Counted from the stretch's first letter, positions 23,563 to 33,444 are shown. The stretch is DNA of 64,000 nucleotides from Chryseobacterium arachidis (GCF_900129245.1 NZ_FQUT01000003.1:186001-250000), one strand, 5' to 3'. Numbers and translations: made by a program. Notes: a model not told the origin generated them from the letters alone.

Positions 23563-23589
23563 AATAGCTGTACAAAAAGTACAACTATT
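23563..23589. terminator. hairpin between convergent genes
   Basis: AATAGCTGTAC pairs with GTACAACTATT with one mismatch around AAAAA. It separates convergent genes, but T-runs are short. Confidence 0.55.
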
Positions 23590-23617
23590 CATTAAAATAT
23601 ATATAAAAAACTAACTT

Positions 23618-24463
23618 TTAATCTTTAACAATCTGCTGGGAGACCGGGGAATTATTAATCATTCCGGTTACGGTATATTTTCCTTTCGGAAGTTCTATAA
23701 CATTTAATCCGTAAGCAAATTTAGTAGGAGATTTTAACACGACCTGCCCAAATTCGTCATACACTTTTACATTTTCAACTTCGCCTCCGAAAGTAATTTC
23801 ATTATTCTCTTTAATAAAAGAATTAACAATAAAATTAAATTTTGAATAATTTAATCCAGCAGTAGAAACGGCTACATTTCCAGTTGATGAATTAACAGGA
23901 TCTGCCGCTGTCACAAAAAAATCGCTGCTCCCCGAGTTTCCCGACACCCTTCTATACGCAGTATTTGCCGTAGAAATAAAAGCCGGCGCCGCATTGTTTG
24001 TTCCGTAAACAGCAAAATCTATAATATTTTCACTTTTATCATCCATCACCTGATCCGCATTGACTGTCAAAGCAATTTTTCCTGATGTATTATTAAGATC
24101 CAATCCTCCGAAAGAATTTTGTGCACCGTCAAAGTTTACAATTTCATTGGCAATAAAATCGGGAGCCGGAAGACTAACAGTTCCTACAACATTTGCCCCT
24201 TCCTGGATAAGATAGCTTTGCCCCGGATTTAAAGTAATATTTGGTAAGGTGTGATATTGTATGAAATTTCCTGCAGCAGAAGCATATTGGATTACAGCTC
24301 CATTGAGAGAGGTAGTGTCGGAACCGATGTTCTTTAAAATAATATAGTCATTACTCAGTGCGGAACCAGAACTTCCGCCGCCGCTATAGATTTCATTGAT
24401 GATAATTTGGGCGTTTGTAAAAATGAGGGAAATAAACCCTATAAAAGTAAAAATTTTTCTCAT
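23618..24463 (-). CDS. T9SS-exported lamin-tail domain protein
   Basis: The 281-residue protein has a signal peptide (MRKIFTFIGFISLIFTNAQ), then a lamin-tail-like domain (IIINEIYSGGGSSGSALSNDYIILKNIGS... about 20-180), and a C-terminal T9SS sorting domain (about 210-281) with VKVYDEFGQVV and YGLNVIELPKGKYTVTG. It would be exported across the outer membrane. Lamin-tail domains in bacteria occur in secreted nucleases and surface proteins, but no nuclease domain follows here. It is the last of three leftward T9SS cargo genes. Confidence 0.85.
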   Translation of the reverse strand: MRKIFTFIGFISLIFTNAQIIINEIYSGGGSSGSALSNDYIILKNIGSDTTSLNGAVIQYASAAGNFIQYHTLPNITLNPGQSYLIQEGANVVGTVSLPAPDFIANEIVNFDGAQNSFGGLDLNNTSGKIALTVNADQVMDDKSENIIDFAVYGTNNAAPAFISTANTAYRRVSGNSGSSDFFVTAADPVNSSTGNVAVSTAGLNYSKFNFIVNSFIKENNEITFGGEVENVKVYDEFGQVVLKSPTKFAYGLNVIELPKGKYTVTGMINNSPVSQQIVKD

Positions 24464-24559
24464 GGCAGATTGTTTTGTGATTCACAGCTAAAAAATACAA
24501 AAACAATACCATGCCTTTAGAAAAAGTCAATTATAACCACCTATTAATCAATAATAAAA

Positions 24560-24585
24560 ATCTCCGCTTCAGAAGGAACGGAGAT
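24560..24585 (-). terminator. terminator of the T9SS gene at 24612
   Basis: ATCTCCG pairs with CGGAGAT; read leftward it runs into TTTTTATTATT. Confidence 0.75.
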
Positions 24586-24611
24586 CTGTTGTATCATTAA
24601 AACGAATTGCC

Positions 24612-25616
24612 TTAGTCTTTCAATATTTTCTGAGAAACCGGCTTATTGTTTACTGTACCTGTTACGATATAGTTTCCTTTTGCCAATTCTGCAACGCTTA
24701 CTGACTCATTTTCTTTTACAGAAGCCGTTTTTACAATTTGCCCGAACATGTTATAAACTTTTACATCCTTTGCTTCAGCCCCGAAAGTGATTTCGTTTGT
24801 TTTAACAAAAGTGTTTTTAACAAAGCTTCCTGTTTTAATAGTGGATAGGTCTCCAACTGCTAATGATGTTGCAGAAGGAGTAACACTTGCCCAAGTTGTT
24901 CCAATTCTAAGTTCATCAATTTCTAAACTAGGCGTCTCCGTAGCACTATCCTGTCTTAAAAGGAAATTATTAATGCCCGTTAAATCAGTAGTGGAATTAG
25001 TATCTGTTATAGTAGGAGTTGGAGGTGTTGAACCACCTGTTGCAGGATTTACCCAAAGACTAACTATATCATCGTTTGTACCACCTGTATTAAATGTGTA
25101 TCCAACAACTATAAGATATGTTTGTCCTGTTGAATATGTAGTACTAGTCCATGTAGTCGCTGCTCCAGTATTAGATCTAACATCAATCCCAAATTGTAAA
25201 GTATTGTCATCGACTCTCTTTGTCCATAATGTCCCTCCAAAAACATTCCCTGCCGGAGCTCCCTGAATAAGTCCAGCAAAGTACCCTCCGTTTGCATCCG
25301 TCACACCTGCCATAGAAACTGGATTTACCAACATAGAATAGTATACAGTACCCGAATTTTGCGCAGCAACAGATAAAGTTGTATCAATACCAGCTCCTGC
25401 AAAACTAATTTTGTTACCTGTAGAAGCTTGTAGACCTGTATAAGAAAGATTTCCAGGAACTATTGCTATATCATCTCCAGAATTAAGAGCCGCCCATCCG
25501 GTTTGCGTTTGTAATGCAGTACCACTATATGCAAACCCATCATAATAAGGTAAAGCAGCCTGTCCGAATGCAGATGCAAAACCCAACATCCCTAATAAAA
25601 AATAAATCTTCTTCAT
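24612..25616 (-). CDS. T9SS-exported protein, unknown N-terminal domain
   Basis: The 334-residue protein has a signal peptide (MKKIYFLLGMLGFASAFGQ), a beta-rich jelly-roll-like domain (FAYSGTALQTQTGWAALNSGDD... about 25-240), and a sorting domain (about 265-334) with VKVYNMFGQIVKTASVKEN and LAKGNYIVTGTVNNKPVSQ. The sorting domain is nearly the same as that of the gene at 25718. The 5' leader also matches that gene's leader almost base for base, pointing to a duplication of the leader and ends with an exchanged middle. Substrate or partner is unknown. Confidence 0.85.
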   Translation of the reverse strand: MKKIYFLLGMLGFASAFGQAALPYYDGFAYSGTALQTQTGWAALNSGDDIAIVPGNLSYTGLQASTGNKISFAGAGIDTTLSVAAQNSGTVYYSMLVNPVSMAGVTDANGGYFAGLIQGAPAGNVFGGTLWTKRVDDNTLQFGIDVRSNTGAATTWTSTTYSTGQTYLIVVGYTFNTGGTNDDIVSLWVNPATGGSTPPTPTITDTNSTTDLTGINNFLLRQDSATETPSLEIDELRIGTTWASVTPSATSLAVGDLSTIKTGSFVKNTFVKTNEITFGAEAKDVKVYNMFGQIVKTASVKENESVSVAELAKGNYIVTGTVNNKPVSQKILKD

Positions 25617-25717
25617 GATTTTTAAAAATTTAATTATTAATAATTTACATTTATAAACTTACAAAAAAATCATCATTTATCAATAATTGATGATTTATAT
25701 TTAACAATTTGTTAAAG

Positions 25718-26656
25718 CTATTTTTTGATAATTTTTTCCGAAACCTTTTTACCGTCTACTGTTCCTGTAATGATATAATTACCTTCTTTAAGTTCAGTAA
25801 TAATTAATGATTCGTTTTCTTTTACAGAAGCTGTCTTTACAATTTGTCCGGACATATTGTAAATCTTCACATCAGATTTTACACCAAAATAAATTTCATT
25901 GTCTACCACTGTTGTTTTTACAAAAAGCTTTTTAGATAAAAAATCTTCATTTGTTGCCAATACTGATGATTGCTGAGGAGTTAAAGAAAAATCATCAATT
26001 GCCAAACCATCATCGGTACCTGTAATGTTTACATCAACAAATCTTATCCAAAAATTTTGTCCTGCAGCAATATTTAATCCTGTAATTGTTGAGCTTAAAG
26101 CAGTTCTATAGCTTGCACTATTACCATCTCTAAGACCCACAGCACCCGTAACATCTGTAGTACTGTACGTTAATGAAGGAACAGCTGTCCAGGTACCATT
26201 ATTTAATGAAGTTGCATTCGTACTAATTTCAACGACAATCTGATCGTCAGTTCCTCTTCCCGCTTCACCTAATCTCCATTCTTCACCTGTGTATGACACC
26301 AATAACTGAGTAATTGTAACATTGGTATCATTTTTAAATTGAGCTCCCCATCTTGAGGTTAAATTACTACTTGCAATCGCACCTAGTGCTCTATCGGTAT
26401 TTCCTGTAGCTCCATAACTATAAGTATCTCCCGGATTTACTGATCCTGTACTTGCAGTGTAAGTTGTATTTGCGTTAGAACCCGTTTCTAAAATACTCCA
26501 ACCAGCTAATGTGCCGGATAAGACGGTAGAACCTGTACCCGTAATTGCTAATCCATCAAAATTTTGAGTATAAGCAGAATTTAATGAATTAAGACTAATT
26601 TGCCCAAAAGCAAAACTTGTAAAACAAATTATTGCCAAAGAATAAATTTTCTTCAT
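25718..26656 (-). CDS. T9SS-exported choice-of-anchor protein
   Basis: The 312-residue protein has a signal peptide (MKKIYSLAIICFTSFAFGQ), a domain with YTQNFDGLA...GWSILETGSN and GLAIDDFSLTP (about 28-235), typical of secreted PEP-CTERM/choice-of-anchor-type jelly rolls, and a T9SS sorting domain (about 240-312) with VKIYNMSGQIVKTASVKEN and LKEGNYIITGTVDG. It is the first of the three tandem cargo genes read leftward. It is probably cell-surface; no enzymatic motif is visible. Confidence 0.85.
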   Translation of the reverse strand: MKKIYSLAIICFTSFAFGQISLNSLNSAYTQNFDGLAITGTGSTVLSGTLAGWSILETGSNANTTYTASTGSVNPGDTYSYGATGNTDRALGAIASSNLTSRWGAQFKNDTNVTITQLLVSYTGEEWRLGEAGRGTDDQIVVEISTNATSLNNGTWTAVPSLTYSTTDVTGAVGLRDGNSASYRTALSSTITGLNIAAGQNFWIRFVDVNITGTDDGLAIDDFSLTPQQSSVLATNEDFLSKKLFVKTTVVDNEIYFGVKSDVKIYNMSGQIVKTASVKENESLIITELKEGNYIITGTVDGKKVSEKIIKK

Positions 26657-26807
26657 GATTTTAAAAATTTAATTATTAATAATTTACACGGCTAAAATAC
26701 GGTCATTTTTATTTCAAACACAATAATTTATATAAATTTTTGTTAATAATGCTAAAACAATAATTATATACAATTTTTAGTTATTTTTACGAATTATTTT
26801 TAAGTTC

Positions 26808-29800
26808 TTGCGAAATTTTTTCCTCTTATTCATGATATTATTTATGGGCATAACAATTACTGATGCCCAAATATTCACGTGGAAAAACCCAAATATCCCG
26901 CAAGACAGTTTAAAATATGACAGCATCCGACAGGACAGCATTCTGGCATTAAAATTCGAGCAGGATATTTTCGCAAAAGATACTTTGGATTTTATCAAAA
27001 CCCAGAACAGAATTATTGTAGATGAAGCGGTTCTTGCTAAAAATGATAAGAAAAGATTTTTGGGAGAATTAAATTCCAAAGGTTCCATTATCCGTGGGAT
27101 TACATTTGGGAATAATCAGGGGCAGTCTGTACAAAGCTCGATGGATCTTCAGATTTCCGGCAGGCTTTCTAAAGATGTTACGATTCTTGCCAGTATTTCA
27201 GATCACAATTTACCGATTCAGGCAGATGGCTATACCCAAACCCTTGAGGAATTTGATAAAATCTACATGCAGCTTAATATTAAGGATAAATCTATTCTTA
27301 GAGCCGGACATCTGGATTTGGTGGAAGCAAAAAATTATTTTGCGAAATATCAGAGACGAAGCATGGGGCTCGAATTCCAGACTGAATTCGGGAAAGAGAA
27401 TAAAACTTTTGTTGATGTTTCGATGGGGGTCGCACGAAGTGAATTTCACAGAATCCGTTTTCAGGGGGTTGAAGGAAACCAAGGGCCTTATCGTCTTACC
27501 GGCAAGAACGGCGAACAGTTTATCACTCTGATCTCAGGTTCCGAACAGGTTTTTATTGACGGTATCCTGATGAAGCGTGGAGAAAACCAGGATTATATTA
27601 TTAATTATAATACCGGGGAAGTTACTTTTACCAGTTTCCGACCGATTTTCCAGCAGAATTTCATTACAATATCTTATAATTATACCAACAGAAACTATTC
27701 CAGATATCTGTTTACAGGAAAAGTAGAACATAAAAGAGAGAAATTAAAACTGGGCTTAAACTGGTTCATGGAAAATGACAATAAAAACGCTCCTCTTGCT
27801 TTAAATTTATCTTCCGAAGACCAACAAATTCTTGCCGATGCAGGAAATGATCCCAATCTGATGTATGCGCCTTCCGGTGTCGTTACGGAATATGATGTCA
27901 ATAAAATTTTATACAGATTAGTTCAGGATCCGAACGGAAATCATTATGAGTTTTCTACTGATGCAACCCAAACATTGTATACCGTTTCCTATACTTATTT
28001 CGGAGCTAATCTCGGGGATTATAAAATTACCCAGACCACCAATAATGGACGTGTTTTTGAATATGTAGGCCCGAATATGGGAGATTACAGAGCCGTAAGA
28101 AAATTACCTTCACCGCAAAAATCTCAGGTATTTTCTTTAAATTCTGAATATTTATTAAAAGACGGAAAAATCGGGGCAGATATCTCTTTAAGCAATTATG
28201 ATGTGAACCTTTTTTCTTCAAAAGATTCAGATCAGAACATCGGGTATGCATGGCGAATTTTCGGGAATAAAACATTTACTAAAAACAACTGGAAAGGTAC
28301 TCCTAATTTTGAATATCAGTATATCGACAGGCAGTTTCATATTTTAGACCGAATAAATGATGTAGAATTCTCCAGAGATTTCAACCTTGCACAGGAATTC
28401 AGCGGAAGAACTCAAAACCGATTTATTTTCAGTTTTTTAAATAAATGGAACAATAAATCCACTATAAATTATAGAATCAATTATCTTGACGAACAGGATA
28501 CCTATAAAGGAATTAAAAACGACTTGGACTTTGGCTGGATCAGTGGGAAATTCTTTACAAAAGGAAATCTATCGTACCTAAATACAAACGCCACGCTTCA
28601 GGATACCAAATTTATCCGAGGAGGTGTTTCTACAGAATATACCGGCAAAAAAGGAAGCTGGGCAATCGGTGGAAGCATGGAGCACAACGAAAAAAAATAC
28701 AATGACACCCAACTGCTGGATGTTACAAGTTTCAGCTGGAAAGAAATTTTTGTCCAGAAGAAAATCGGCGACAGTACCAGAACCAAACTCTTGGCAAAAG
28801 TGTACATGAGAGACAACGACTCTGTGCGCGACAACCGTCTTCAAAGCATGAATAACATTCTTGGTTTCATGGCAGAAAGCCAGATTATTAAGACTGAAAA
28901 AACGACCTTGAACGCCCTTCTCCACTACAGAAAATTCTTTTATCAGAATCAGGATGTGGATATGTCGAGAAACAACGACTTTGTTGTGGGGAATATTCTT
29001 TACAACCAACAACTTTTCCGAAACGGGATGCGTCTGCAAGCCTTTTATGAGCTCGGAAACGGACAGGAAGCGCAAAGGGAATTCCAATACATTAAAGTAA
29101 CCGACGGACAGGGAATTTATAAATGGACCGATTATAACGGCGACGGCATTCAGCAATTGGACGAATTTGAAATTGCCGAATATTCAGATTTGGCACAATA
29201 CATCAGGGTTTATACAAATTCTGTACGATATATTCCTTCCAATAAAAACAAAATCCAGTTGGCTTTATTTGTTAATCCGTCGATTGTATTTAATTCTGAA
29301 AATAAGTTTTTAAAACGCTGGAATTTCAATATCTCACTAAATTCTCAAAACTCTTTCTATAAAAAGGATAAAGTTTTAGTCCTGAATCCTTTTGAGAAAA
29401 ACGATGATATGATCCTTAAAAATCAGAATATTTTAACATCCGTTCAGTTCAGTCCTACCGATAAATCCGGCTGGAATGGTAACTACCGTTTCATCTCGAA
29501 CGACAACCTCATCAATGCCAACTTCAGCAACGAAGAGCGTGAACAGATCTCTCATTTTTTAAATATTGGTTATTGGTTCAATAAAGAATTCAGGGTAGAC
29601 TGGGAAAACTCTGTACATGATATTAAAAACTCATCTCAGTTGTTTGCCACAAGAGATTACCGATTAAACAATTTTGAAACAAAACCCAAAGCCACCTATA
29701 AATTCACAGATGCCATCCAGGCTGAACTTTCCTCTGCTTTCCGCCAGAAACAAAGAATAGACGGAGAAGAATTGCTGAAGGCCTTTGACATTACCGGAAC

Positions 29801-30056
29801 CATCCAATGGGAGCGTAAGAAGACTTCTATCAGAGGAAATTTCTCGTTTATTAATAATAATTTCAACGGCAATAACTTCAGTATCGTAGGAAACCAGATG
29901 CTCGACGGTCTGAAGCCAGGGAAAAACCAGGTTTGGAGCGTATTTATTCAGCAGGCGATTAATTCTTTCTTACAGTTGAATTTGAATTATGAAGGTAGAA
30001 ATTCTGGGGAGAGAACGATCCATATCGGAAGTATGCAGGTGAAGGCGAGTTTTTAA
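26808..30056 (+). CDS. large outer-membrane beta-barrel protein, unknown function
   Basis: The 1082-residue protein starts at TTG, giving a signal peptide (MRNFFLLFMILFMGITITDAQ). Residues about 85-330 contain a conserved-looking block (KGSIIRGITFGNNQGQSVQ..., ISGSEQVFIDGILMKRGE..., INYNTGEVTFTSFRPI). The rest is repeated alternating beta strands rich in aromatic residues and the sequence ends MQVKASF, with a terminal Phe like many barrels assembled by BAM. It is therefore a large outer-membrane protein. I do not recognise a named family and no TonB-dependent plug is evident. Confidence 0.7.
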   Translation: MRNFFLLFMILFMGITITDAQIFTWKNPNIPQDSLKYDSIRQDSILALKFEQDIFAKDTLDFIKTQNRIIVDEAVLAKNDKKRFLGELNSKGSIIRGITFGNNQGQSVQSSMDLQISGRLSKDVTILASISDHNLPIQADGYTQTLEEFDKIYMQLNIKDKSILRAGHLDLVEAKNYFAKYQRRSMGLEFQTEFGKENKTFVDVSMGVARSEFHRIRFQGVEGNQGPYRLTGKNGEQFITLISGSEQVFIDGILMKRGENQDYIINYNTGEVTFTSFRPIFQQNFITISYNYTNRNYSRYLFTGKVEHKREKLKLGLNWFMENDNKNAPLALNLSSEDQQILADAGNDPNLMYAPSGVVTEYDVNKILYRLVQDPNGNHYEFSTDATQTLYTVSYTYFGANLGDYKITQTTNNGRVFEYVGPNMGDYRAVRKLPSPQKSQVFSLNSEYLLKDGKIGADISLSNYDVNLFSSKDSDQNIGYAWRIFGNKTFTKNNWKGTPNFEYQYIDRQFHILDRINDVEFSRDFNLAQEFSGRTQNRFIFSFLNKWNNKSTINYRINYLDEQDTYKGIKNDLDFGWISGKFFTKGNLSYLNTNATLQDTKFIRGGVSTEYTGKKGSWAIGGSMEHNEKKYNDTQLLDVTSFSWKEIFVQKKIGDSTRTKLLAKVYMRDNDSVRDNRLQSMNNILGFMAESQIIKTEKTTLNALLHYRKFFYQNQDVDMSRNNDFVVGNILYNQQLFRNGMRLQAFYELGNGQEAQREFQYIKVTDGQGIYKWTDYNGDGIQQLDEFEIAEYSDLAQYIRVYTNSVRYIPSNKNKIQLALFVNPSIVFNSENKFLKRWNFNISLNSQNSFYKKDKVLVLNPFEKNDDMILKNQNILTSVQFSPTDKSGWNGNYRFISNDNLINANFSNEEREQISHFLNIGYWFNKEFRVDWENSVHDIKNSSQLFATRDYRLNNFETKPKATYKFTDAIQAELSSAFRQKQRIDGEELLKAFDITGTIQWERKKTSIRGNFSFINNNFNGNNFSIVGNQMLDGLKPGKNQVWSVFIQQAINSFLQLNLNYEGRNSGERTIHIGSMQVKASF

Positions 30057-30189
30057 ATATCCTGTTCAAAGTTTTATGTTCAAGGTTTTTAAGTTATTCT
30101 TTGCCATAATTCTAAATTTTTCTGCGTCCTAAATTCATGCTTCATAACACTAATAGATATTATCATATTTTCAAGTGTACAGAATTTTG
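30057..30189. other. short gap before dusB
   Basis: It contains two TGTTCAA-type repeats (about 30063 and 30077). No terminator for the barrel gene is evident. Confidence 0.4.
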
Positions 30190-30197
30190 TAAATTTG
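30190..30197 (+). promoter_or_regulatory. -7 element of dusB (leaderless arrangement)
   Basis: TAAATTTG followed by GCGCC... places the ATG at 30202 only four bases after the element, so transcription would start at or next to the start codon. Confidence 0.7.
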
Positions 30198-30201
30198 CGC
30201 C

Positions 30202-31200
30202 ATGATAAAAATAGGCAATATAGAACTGCCGGAATTTCCGCTTTTATTGGCTCCGATGGAGGATGTAAGTGATCCGCCGTTCAGAAGACTTTGCAAAATG
30301 CACGGTGCAGATTTAATGTATTCTGAGTTTATCTCTTCAGAAGGGTTAATTCGTGACGCTATTAAAAGCAGAAAAAAGCTGGATATTTTTGATTATGAAA
30401 GACCCGTGGGGATCCAAATTTTCGGAGGAGATGAGGAAGCAATGGCAATGTCTGCCAGAATTGTGGAGACCGTAAACCCGGACTTAGTGGACATCAATTT
30501 CGGTTGCCCGGTAAAAAAAGTAGTCTGCAAAGGTGCCGGAGCCGGAGTTTTGAAGGACATTGACCTAATGGTTCGTTTAACAAAAGCTGTGGTACGCTCT
30601 ACAAGCCTTCCTGTAACGGTAAAAACCCGCTTGGGATGGGACAGTACTTCTATAAATATTGATGAAGTGGCAGAACGTCTGCAGGAAACAGGAATCAAAG
30701 CTTTGACAATCCATGCCAGAACCCGTGCGCAGATGTACAAAGGGGAAGCGGATTGGGAACATATTTCAAGAATTAAGCAAAATCCGAATATCGAAATTCC
30801 TATTTTCGGAAACGGCGATATAGATTCTCCCGAAAAAGCTTTAGAATACAAACAGAAATACGCTTGCGACGGGATTATGATCGGTCGTGCCGCCATTGGA
30901 TATCCGTGGATTTTTAATGAGATTAAACATTTCTTTAAAACCGGAGAACATTTACCTGCTCCAACCATTGAAGACAGATTATTAGCTGTTCGTCAACACG
31001 CAGAATGGAGTGCAGAATGGAAAGGCGAAAGATTAGGATTAGTGGAAATGAGACAGCATTACAGCAATTACTTCCGGGGAGTTCCTCACTTTAAAGATTT
31101 CAGAAAAAAATTCTTAGAAGTATTTACGCTGGAAGAAATGGACGCCCTGATCAAAGAAACGCAGGAGTTCTACACCGCATATTTAGCTCAACAGGCATAA
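30202..31200 (+). CDS. dusB: tRNA-dihydrouridine synthase
   Basis: It reduces uridines in tRNA to dihydrouridine with FMN and NADPH. The 332-residue protein shows LLAPMEDVSDPPFRRLC (about residues 14-30), the catalytic cysteine motif DINFGCPVKKVVCKGAGAGVL (about 96-116), TVKTRLGWD (about 139-147), ALTIHARTRAQMYKGEADW (about 169-187), and FGNGDI/IMIGRAAIGYPWIF for FMN phosphate binding. Length is typical of DusB. The promoter gives a near-leaderless mRNA. Confidence 0.96.
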   Translation: MIKIGNIELPEFPLLLAPMEDVSDPPFRRLCKMHGADLMYSEFISSEGLIRDAIKSRKKLDIFDYERPVGIQIFGGDEEAMAMSARIVETVNPDLVDINFGCPVKKVVCKGAGAGVLKDIDLMVRLTKAVVRSTSLPVTVKTRLGWDSTSINIDEVAERLQETGIKALTIHARTRAQMYKGEADWEHISRIKQNPNIEIPIFGNGDIDSPEKALEYKQKYACDGIMIGRAAIGYPWIFNEIKHFFKTGEHLPAPTIEDRLLAVRQHAEWSAEWKGERLGLVEMRQHYSNYFRGVPHFKDFRKKFLEVFTLEEMDALIKETQEFYTAYLAQQA

Positions 31201-31204
31201 TAAG

Positions 31205-31235
31205 AAAACCATCAAATTACTTGATGGTTTTTTTT
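31205..31235. terminator. bidirectional terminator (dusB / deoC)
   Basis: AAAACCATCAA pairs with TTGATGGTTTT, with T- and A-tracts on both sides, between convergent genes. Confidence 0.88.
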
Positions 31236-31256
31236 ATAACTTTAATGTTATATTTT

Positions 31257-32000
31257 TTAATATTCTTCCGTAGTCGATTGATTTTCAATTAAAGCCAGCG
31301 CTGAAGACGTTCCGATTCTTTTTACTCCGAGACTGATCATTTTTTCTGCATCTTCAGGAGTTCTTACCCCGCCGGCTGCTTTTACAGGAAGCTTTCCGGC
31401 ATTTTCAAGCATTATTTTTATTCCTTCAAAGGTTGCCCCATTCGGTTTTCCGTCTTTTGTTTCAAAAAATCCTGTCGAAGATTTTACGAAAATTTTAGAC
31501 AGTTCTTCCTCAGAGAATTTCTCTTCTGCCCAATTGGAAATCTTTTTGGTAAGATCTGCGATTTGTCCGTCTTCTAAAGCTGCAATCTCAATGATCCATT
31601 TTGCGATTTTATGATGCTGCAAACATAGCCAGGTACATTTTACAAACTCTTCTTTTACAGTCTCAATATCTCCTTTCAGATAAGCATTATAATTAATGAC
31701 AAAATCCAATTCATCTGCTCCGTCGGCAATTGCTTTTGTAGCTTCCACAAGTTTTTCCTCAGCAGAATATGTTCCTTCATGAAAACCAATCACAGTGCCG
31801 ACGACAACCTGAGAATTTCTTTCTTTAATATAGTTTTTGATGTCTGATACATAATCCGGACGAATCATTACAGCAAAAATACCATGATCAATCGCTTCCT
31901 GAGTAAGATCAATATCTTTCTGTAGCGTTTCCTGTTCCGAAAGTCCCGACTGTGCAGGAGTTTTTAAATATGTTGAATCTAAATACTGAGCAATATTCAT
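31257..32000 (-). CDS. deoC: deoxyribose-phosphate aldolase
   Basis: It splits 2-deoxyribose 5-phosphate into glyceraldehyde 3-phosphate and acetaldehyde in nucleoside catabolism. The 247-residue protein has the Schiff-base lysine in FVKSSTGF (Lys173), the second lysine in VKAAGGVRTPEDA (Lys207), and the ADELDFVINYNA segment (94-105). A short insertion after the first lysine (FFETKDGKPNG) distinguishes it from the E. coli enzyme. It follows an Lrp-family regulator by 6 nt on the same strand, so the two are cotranscribed. Confidence 0.95.
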   Translation of the reverse strand: MNIAQYLDSTYLKTPAQSGLSEQETLQKDIDLTQEAIDHGIFAVMIRPDYVSDIKNYIKERNSQVVVGTVIGFHEGTYSAEEKLVEATKAIADGADELDFVINYNAYLKGDIETVKEEFVKCTWLCLQHHKIAKWIIEIAALEDGQIADLTKKISNWAEEKFSEEELSKIFVKSSTGFFETKDGKPNGATFEGIKIMLENAGKLPVKAAGGVRTPEDAEKMISLGVKRIGTSSALALIENQSTTEEY

Positions 32001-32006
32001 AATTTT

Positions 32007-32477
32007 TTATACTTTCAATTGTCTGTAAATACCCTGTTCCAAAGATATAAAAGTTTCGGTTCTTGTTACTCCTTTCAGCTTCTGAAGTTTACTTAAAATC
32101 TGCATCAGATGATCGTTATCTTTACACAATACCTTCAGGAAAATCGTATAATTCCCTGTAGTATAGTGAGCTTCCACCACTTCATTAATATCTTTCAGCG
32201 CCTTTACCATATCCGGATAATGACTTGGCTGATCCAAAAATACGCCAATATAGGAAATAACTTTATATCCTATTTTTTTAGGATTGAGAAGCGAAATTGA
32301 ATTTTCTATCACCCCTGCATTTTCAAGCTTTTTAATTCTCTGATGAACCGCTGTGGTTGAAATCCTTACACTTTTTGAAATATGTGCCAGAGACGATTTA
32401 GAATTATCCATAAGCATATAGATAATCTCTTTATCAATAGAATCCAGCTGATACGTTGTGTTGTCCGTGGTTTTCAT
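32007..32477 (-). CDS. Lrp/AsnC family transcriptional regulator
   Basis: The 156-residue protein has an N-terminal winged helix-turn-helix (about 14-60; SLAHISKSVRISTTAVHQRIKKLENAGVI) and a C-terminal RAM effector-binding domain (about 72-150; YIGVFLDQPSHYPDMVKALKDI ... VEAHYTTGNYTIFLKVLCKD). It would bind an amino acid or similar ligand and control transcription as an oligomer. Its tight link to deoC suggests, but does not prove, control of that gene. Confidence 0.93.
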   Translation of the reverse strand: MKTTDNTTYQLDSIDKEIIYMLMDNSKSSLAHISKSVRISTTAVHQRIKKLENAGVIENSISLLNPKKIGYKVISYIGVFLDQPSHYPDMVKALKDINEVVEAHYTTGNYTIFLKVLCKDNDHLMQILSKLQKLKGVTRTETFISLEQGIYRQLKV

Positions 32478-32505
32478 TTTTCTACTTATTTATGTTTTTA
32501 AATAT

Positions 32506-33444
32506 TTATAAATTTGTGAATCTCACAAAAACCGGAAAATGATCGCTGTATCCTCCCAAATACCGGGTTCCGGCATAGGTTCGGAAGGGCCTGCCTTCAA
32601 AATTCCTGTCACGGCTGCTGATTTTCGCAGAGCTGAATACCTCAGCATTCTGAAAATGCAGAACATTACTGTCTTTAAAAAAAGAGTTCGACAATATGAT
32701 CTGATCAAACAGCAGTCCGGATTTATAATGAAAAGTAGAATAATTTCTTGTGGAGAACAATTGCTGAAAAGGATTTTCCAATACTTTCCTGTCGGCATTG
32801 TCGTGGAGAATTTTTACTAGATTTTCATCATCTGGGTTTTCGTTAAAATCACCACAGAGAATTACGTTTTCTTCCTCGCGTACAATATCCAATATCCGCC
32901 CCCGGATTTCGTTCAATATAAAGTCTCTTTTGGGTTTATTAATATCTTTTTCGCGCTTTGAGGGAAGGTGCGCAATAAAAACATTAATAATTTCCCCTTT
33001 ATATTTTACTTTTGAATACAGCACATCTCTGGTTGTATCGTAACTTCCTGTGTTTCTATCTGTAATTTCAAAGAAGAATGTAATAGCTTCTGAGTCTATT
33101 ACTTCCACCTTATTTTTATCATACAATAATGCTACATCTACCTTTCTCTCGTCCATAGAATTGTAATGTACAATCCAGTATTCCGAATCAAAGGGTTTCA
33201 GCTGTACCAGATCCTCCAGAACTTTCTTTCCGGAAACTTCGGAAAGACCGATCATAAAAGGCATTACACCATTATCCTCCTTCATCAGCTGAAAAACGTG
33301 AGCAATCCTGGAAAGCTTGTTCTTATATTTTCTGTCGTCCCAATTCCTAAGCCCGGACTTTGTAGGATCTAACCGATGTCTTGGCGTGGGATCTGGTAAA
33401 AATAAATTTTCAACGTTGTAAAAACTGAACAGCTCCATCAACAC
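32506..33444 (-). CDS. endonuclease/exonuclease/phosphatase family protein
   Basis: The 312-residue protein fits the EEP fold: FYNVENLFLP near the start (metal-binding Asn-Glu in YNVENLF), IGLSEVSG, VFIAHLPSKRE, ILCGDFNENPDD and the closing GGYSDHFPVFVRF with the catalytic Asp-His. There is no signal peptide. Family members hydrolyse phosphodiesters in DNA, RNA, phosphoinositides or sphingomyelin; the substrate here cannot be told. It lies 28 nt upstream of the Lrp gene on the same strand. Confidence 0.9.
   Translation of the reverse strand: MLMELFSFYNVENLFLPDPTPRHRLDPTKSGLRNWDDRKYKNKLSRIAHVFQLMKEDNGVMPFMIGLSEVSGKKVLEDLVQLKPFDSEYWIVHYNSMDERKVDVALLYDKNKVEVIDSEAITFFFEITDRNTGSYDTTRDVLYSKVKYKGEIINVFIAHLPSKREKDINKPKRDFILNEIRGRILDIVREEENVILCGDFNENPDDENLVKILHDNADRKVLENPFQQLFSTRNYSTFHYKSGLLFDQIILSNSFFKDSNVLHFQNAEVFSSAKISSRDRNFEGRPFRTYAGTRYLGGYSDHFPVFVRFTNL

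Noticed and set aside
28578..29156. 192-aa minus-strand frame inside the large barrel gene
   Set aside because: It lies fully antisense to a well-supported outer-membrane protein, has no promoter or plausible domain, and looks like a shadow of codon bias.
30393..30968. 191-aa minus-strand frame opposite dusB
   Set aside because: Entirely within the dusB coding sequence, with no independent support.
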